NCBI GenBank assembly: GCA_028456385.1
Contig: JALNQF010000952.1
Span: forward strand, 1-10,328
DNA length: 10,328 nt
Direction of reading: 5' to 3'
Source of the DNA: Ophiosphaerella korrae
Taxonomy: Eukaryota > Ascomycota > Dothideomycetes > Pleosporales > Phaeosphaeriaceae
Made by a program: the position numbers and the translations under genes. The notes beneath the pieces are model-generated. The model was not told the origin of the DNA, made no database searches, and saw only the letters and a list, made by a program, of their open reading frames with translations. The first letter of the stretch is position 1; each line of letters begins with the position of its first letter. This document shows positions 8,770-10,328 of this stretch, in pieces.

Positions 8770-9148
8770 TGTTATAGGTATAATAGAAGAAATTAAGATA
8801 GAACTAATTAGTCTTAAGTTAGACGCTAACAAAGTATAAGACAAGTAAAGTAATAACCTTAATTAGGAAGCTATATATAACTAGGACACCTAAGTTAATC
8901 TATAATCTACTAGTCTTAGTAAATATAGATTATAGATTACAATAAGTATATAGTTAGTAGGATACGTATTATTAGGATAGTATTAGTAATTTAATCTATT
9001 AACTATAGAACGCTAATACAAGATAGTTATAAAATATCTTCTATTATTTATAGTTATTATAGATCCTAATATAAGCCTTTATTATTATCTCCTAATCTAC
9101 TAACTCTTATTATAAGTACCTATAGTTAATAATAGGTAGCTTATTATA
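8770..9148 (+). repeat. 3' LTR (379 bp)
   Basis: It begins tgttatagg and ends cttattata, directly followed by the target duplication cgtct. It equals the 5' LTR in length once one 48-bp hairpin unit is removed from the latter. The remaining hairpin pairs 8896-8909 with 8926-8939 around a 16-base loop, and its loop matches unit 2 of the 5' copy. All substitutions I see against the 5' LTR are transitions. Confidence 0.93.
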
Positions 9149-9153
9149 CGTCT
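9149..9153. repeat. Target-site duplication of the LTR element, right copy (cgtct)
   Basis: The right copy of cgtct directly follows the last base of the 3' LTR. Skipping it, the transposase frame from 2168 continues at 9154 without a shift. Confidence 0.92.
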
Positions 9154-9342
9154 AGTAAAACTTAGAAAGTAAAAAAAGCTTATAGTAGTAGTAGTAACAA
9201 GTAAGCTTAATAGGCTTAACTAAGTTAATAGTATTATAAAAACTATAATAAGATAGGGTATAACGCTTATACGTACTAAAATAATATAAAAAAAGATTCT
9301 AAATCTACTATAAGTATATTATACGTAGGTTCTATAGCTAGT
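9154..9342 (+). pseudogene. Pogo-like transposase, 3' part with a decayed CCHC zinc knuckle
   Basis: This continues the frame cut at 2168: codon 2166-2168 is followed by 9154-9156. It opens with a Lys/Ser-rich stretch and then shows C-x2-C-x4-H-x4-C spacing with ligand codons 9235, 9244, 9259 and 9274, all Tyr. The intervening residues (NKIG, NAYT) fit the zinc knuckle that I recall at the C-terminus of many fungal pogo-like transposases. Stops at 9277, 9301 and 9340 follow; the first two may be mutated Gln codons, so the true end is uncertain. The knuckle may have helped nucleic-acid binding. Confidence 0.78.
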
Positions 9343-9388
9343 TATTAAGTAAATTAATTTTTTATATATAATATTTATAATACTAAAG

Positions 9389-9435
9389 AAAAGTAGCTAT
9401 TTTAGTAATATAGCTACTTTACTAATAGAATATAT
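9389..9435 (-). repeat. Right terminal inverted repeat of the pogo-like element
   Basis: It is the reverse complement of 592-638: 9389-9432 is perfect, and the outer bases read ta where the left copy has cg. The internal inverted repeat is preserved (9390-9400 with 9410-9420). The near-identity of the two ends, in sequence otherwise full of changes, suggests either few mutable sites left or similar mutation of both copies. Confidence 0.88.
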
Positions 9436-9437
9436 TA
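9436..9437. repeat. Putative TA target-site duplication, right copy of the pogo-like element
   Basis: The TA directly outside the right inverted repeat mirrors 590-591. It is the expected Tc1/mariner duplication but only weakly informative in AT-rich DNA. Confidence 0.5.
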
Positions 9438-10213
9438 AGTATAAGAATAATATATATAAAAAGAAATAAAAGTATAGTAGATATTAATATAGTAAATAAA
9501 AAAAAAAAAAAGTTTAAAGTAAATATAAGTATAATAAATAGTAAAAGTAAAGTAAGTAATATATAGAAATAAGTATAAATAATATTAAATATTAAATAAA
9601 AATTATAAGTAAAAGTAGTAAAAAGAAAGAATAAAAAATAGTAGTATATAGAAAAATTAAATAGAGTAGTAGATATATAGTAAGTAAAAGTATTAAATAG
9701 TAAAGTAGATTATATAGTAAATAGTAGAGTTAATAATAAAGTTAATAGTAGAATAAATAAAAATAATAAAAAGTAAAAGTAAAAATAAAAAATAATAAGT
9801 AGGAATTATAATAAGATAAGTAAAAATATTAAAAAAAATAAAATAAAAAAGAAACTTAGATATAAAAAAAGAAAAAGATTTTTATATAAATAATAAAATA
9901 TTAAAAAAAGTAAAATAAAGTAGAGGTAGTAAAAAAATAAAAAATCTATATTATATATATATAAAAATAAAAATAAAAAGTAAAGATTTTTATTATAATT
10001 AATTAAAAAATTAATAGAGTATAAAACATAAGTAAAATAGTTAAAAATATTAAATAGTAAATAAAATAAAATATTAAGTATATAAAAAGAAAAGTATATA
10101 GATAGTTAAGTTAGTAAAATATAAAGTAAAAGAATATATAGTATAAATTAGATTAAGTATAATAGTAATAGAAATTTTAATTATAATAGTAATTTAAAAG
10201 TATATAATAAATA
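9438..10213. other. AT-rich flank almost without C on the + strand (right)
   Basis: No gene is visible. The + strand has only three C from here to the end of the window, and none at all from 9423 to 9854, although G is frequent and almost always preceded by A. A greatly exceeds T. There is a run of 14 A at 9498-9511. Motifs such as agtaaaagta and aaataaaaat recur without a fixed period. It resembles the left flank and probably continues it across the pogo insertion. Confidence 0.65.
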
Positions 10214-10328
10214 GTTTAAAATATAAAAAAGTTTAAAATGAAAAAAAGTTTAAGATATAAAAAAGATTTAGAAATAAAAAAGTTTAAGATATAAATAAAG
10301 TTTAAAATATAAAGAAATTTAAAATATA
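10214..10328. repeat. 17-bp tandem repeat (about 6.7 copies, truncated by window end)
   Basis: Units of the form gtttaaaatataaaaaa start at 10214, 10231, 10248, 10265, 10282, 10300 and about 10317. The spacing is 17 bp except for one 18-bp step. Copies differ mainly by G/A and single-base changes (for example gattta at 10265). The array runs off the window, so its full length is unknown. Confidence 0.85.

Larger units (their letters stand above)
2169..9148 (+). mobile_element. Complete Ty3/Gypsy chromovirus-type LTR retrotransposon, RIP-decayed
   Basis: Two LTRs, both starting TG and ending TA (the usual CA after a C-to-T change), bound a 6980-bp element with perfect 5-bp target duplications. 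Inside are gag-pol with the Gypsy order protease, reverse transcriptase, RNase H, integrase and a C-terminal chromodomain, a polypurine tract before the 3' LTR, and an extra minus-strand ORF between pol and the 3' LTR. The chromodomain places it with the chromoviruses, the main Ty3/Gypsy lineage in fungi. No coding capacity survives, but the LTR, frame and domain layout is complete. I cannot name the family without a library search. Confidence 0.93.
592..9435 (+). mobile_element. Pogo/Fot1-like (Tc1/mariner) DNA transposon, RIP-decayed and interrupted by an LTR retrotransposon
   Basis: Terminal inverted repeats at 592-638 and 9389-9435 bound the element. A decayed transposase with DDE spacing and a pogo-type C-terminus runs on the + strand between them. 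Removing the inner retrotransposon (2169-9148) and one 5-bp target duplication leaves about 1.86 kb, matching fungal Fot1/pogo elements, which are usually near 1.9 kb with a transposase of about 540 residues. The element is inactive: the transposase has many stops, two catalytic Asp codons have become Asn, and the gene is split. TA flanks both ends. Confidence 0.85.

Noticed and set aside
2169..9148. Endogenous or infectious retrovirus with an envelope gene
   Set aside because: The space after integrase holds a chromodomain and then a minus-strand ORF. There is no plus-strand envelope-like frame with a signal peptide or fusion-type segment, and the element fits a fungal chromovirus.
9498..9511. 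Run of 14 A as the poly(A) tail of a LINE or processed copy
   Set aside because: No reverse transcriptase sequence, target duplication or transcript-like sequence lies beside it. A-runs are expected in this A-rich tract.

Overview
The window reads as an AT-rich, repeat-only stretch of a filamentous ascomycete (Pezizomycotina) genome that has been hit by repeat-induced point mutation (RIP) or a very similar C-to-T process. Reasons: TpA is everywhere, in-frame stops sit where Gln (CAA/CAG) or Trp (TGG) would be expected, zinc-binding Cys and His positions have become Tyr, Asp has become Asn, Gly has become Arg or Ser, and the two LTRs of one element differ only by transitions. I see no intact host gene, tRNA, rRNA or CRISPR array. 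The longest ATG-to-stop frame I can support is 69 codons, and it lies inside a decayed antisense gene.

The layout is a nest. (1) The outermost layer, 1-589 and 9438-10328, is an A/G-rich tract with almost no C on the + strand; its right end is a 17-bp tandem repeat cut by the window edge. (2) A Tc1/mariner, pogo/Fot1-like DNA transposon (about 592-9435) sits in this tract. It has 47-bp terminal inverted repeats (44 bp perfect), apparent TA target duplications and a decayed DDE transposase on the + strand. Without the inner insertion it would be about 1.86 kb, the expected size for this group. (3) A complete Ty3/Gypsy chromovirus-type LTR retrotransposon (2169-9148, 6980 bp) has inserted into the 3' part of the transposase gene, with a perfect 5-bp target duplication (cgtct). 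The transposase frame resumes on its far side.

The retrotransposon contains a 5' LTR (427 bp), a single gag-pol frame (about 2657-8125) with two zinc knuckles, protease, reverse transcriptase, RNase H, integrase and a C-terminal chromodomain, then a decayed minus-strand ORF with a cysteine-cluster-like segment and a Gln-rich helical segment, a polypurine tract and a 3' LTR (379 bp). The 48-bp length difference between the LTRs is exactly one hairpin unit.

The order of events is clear for the two inner layers: the pogo element came first and the LTR element landed in it. Substitution-only decay then affected both, because the reading frames of both are still followable over kilobases without indels, except for one suspected frame change in the antisense ORF. 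The most unusual items are the antisense ORF, the nearly C-free flank and the LTR hairpin copy-number difference. All translations and alignments were done by eye.
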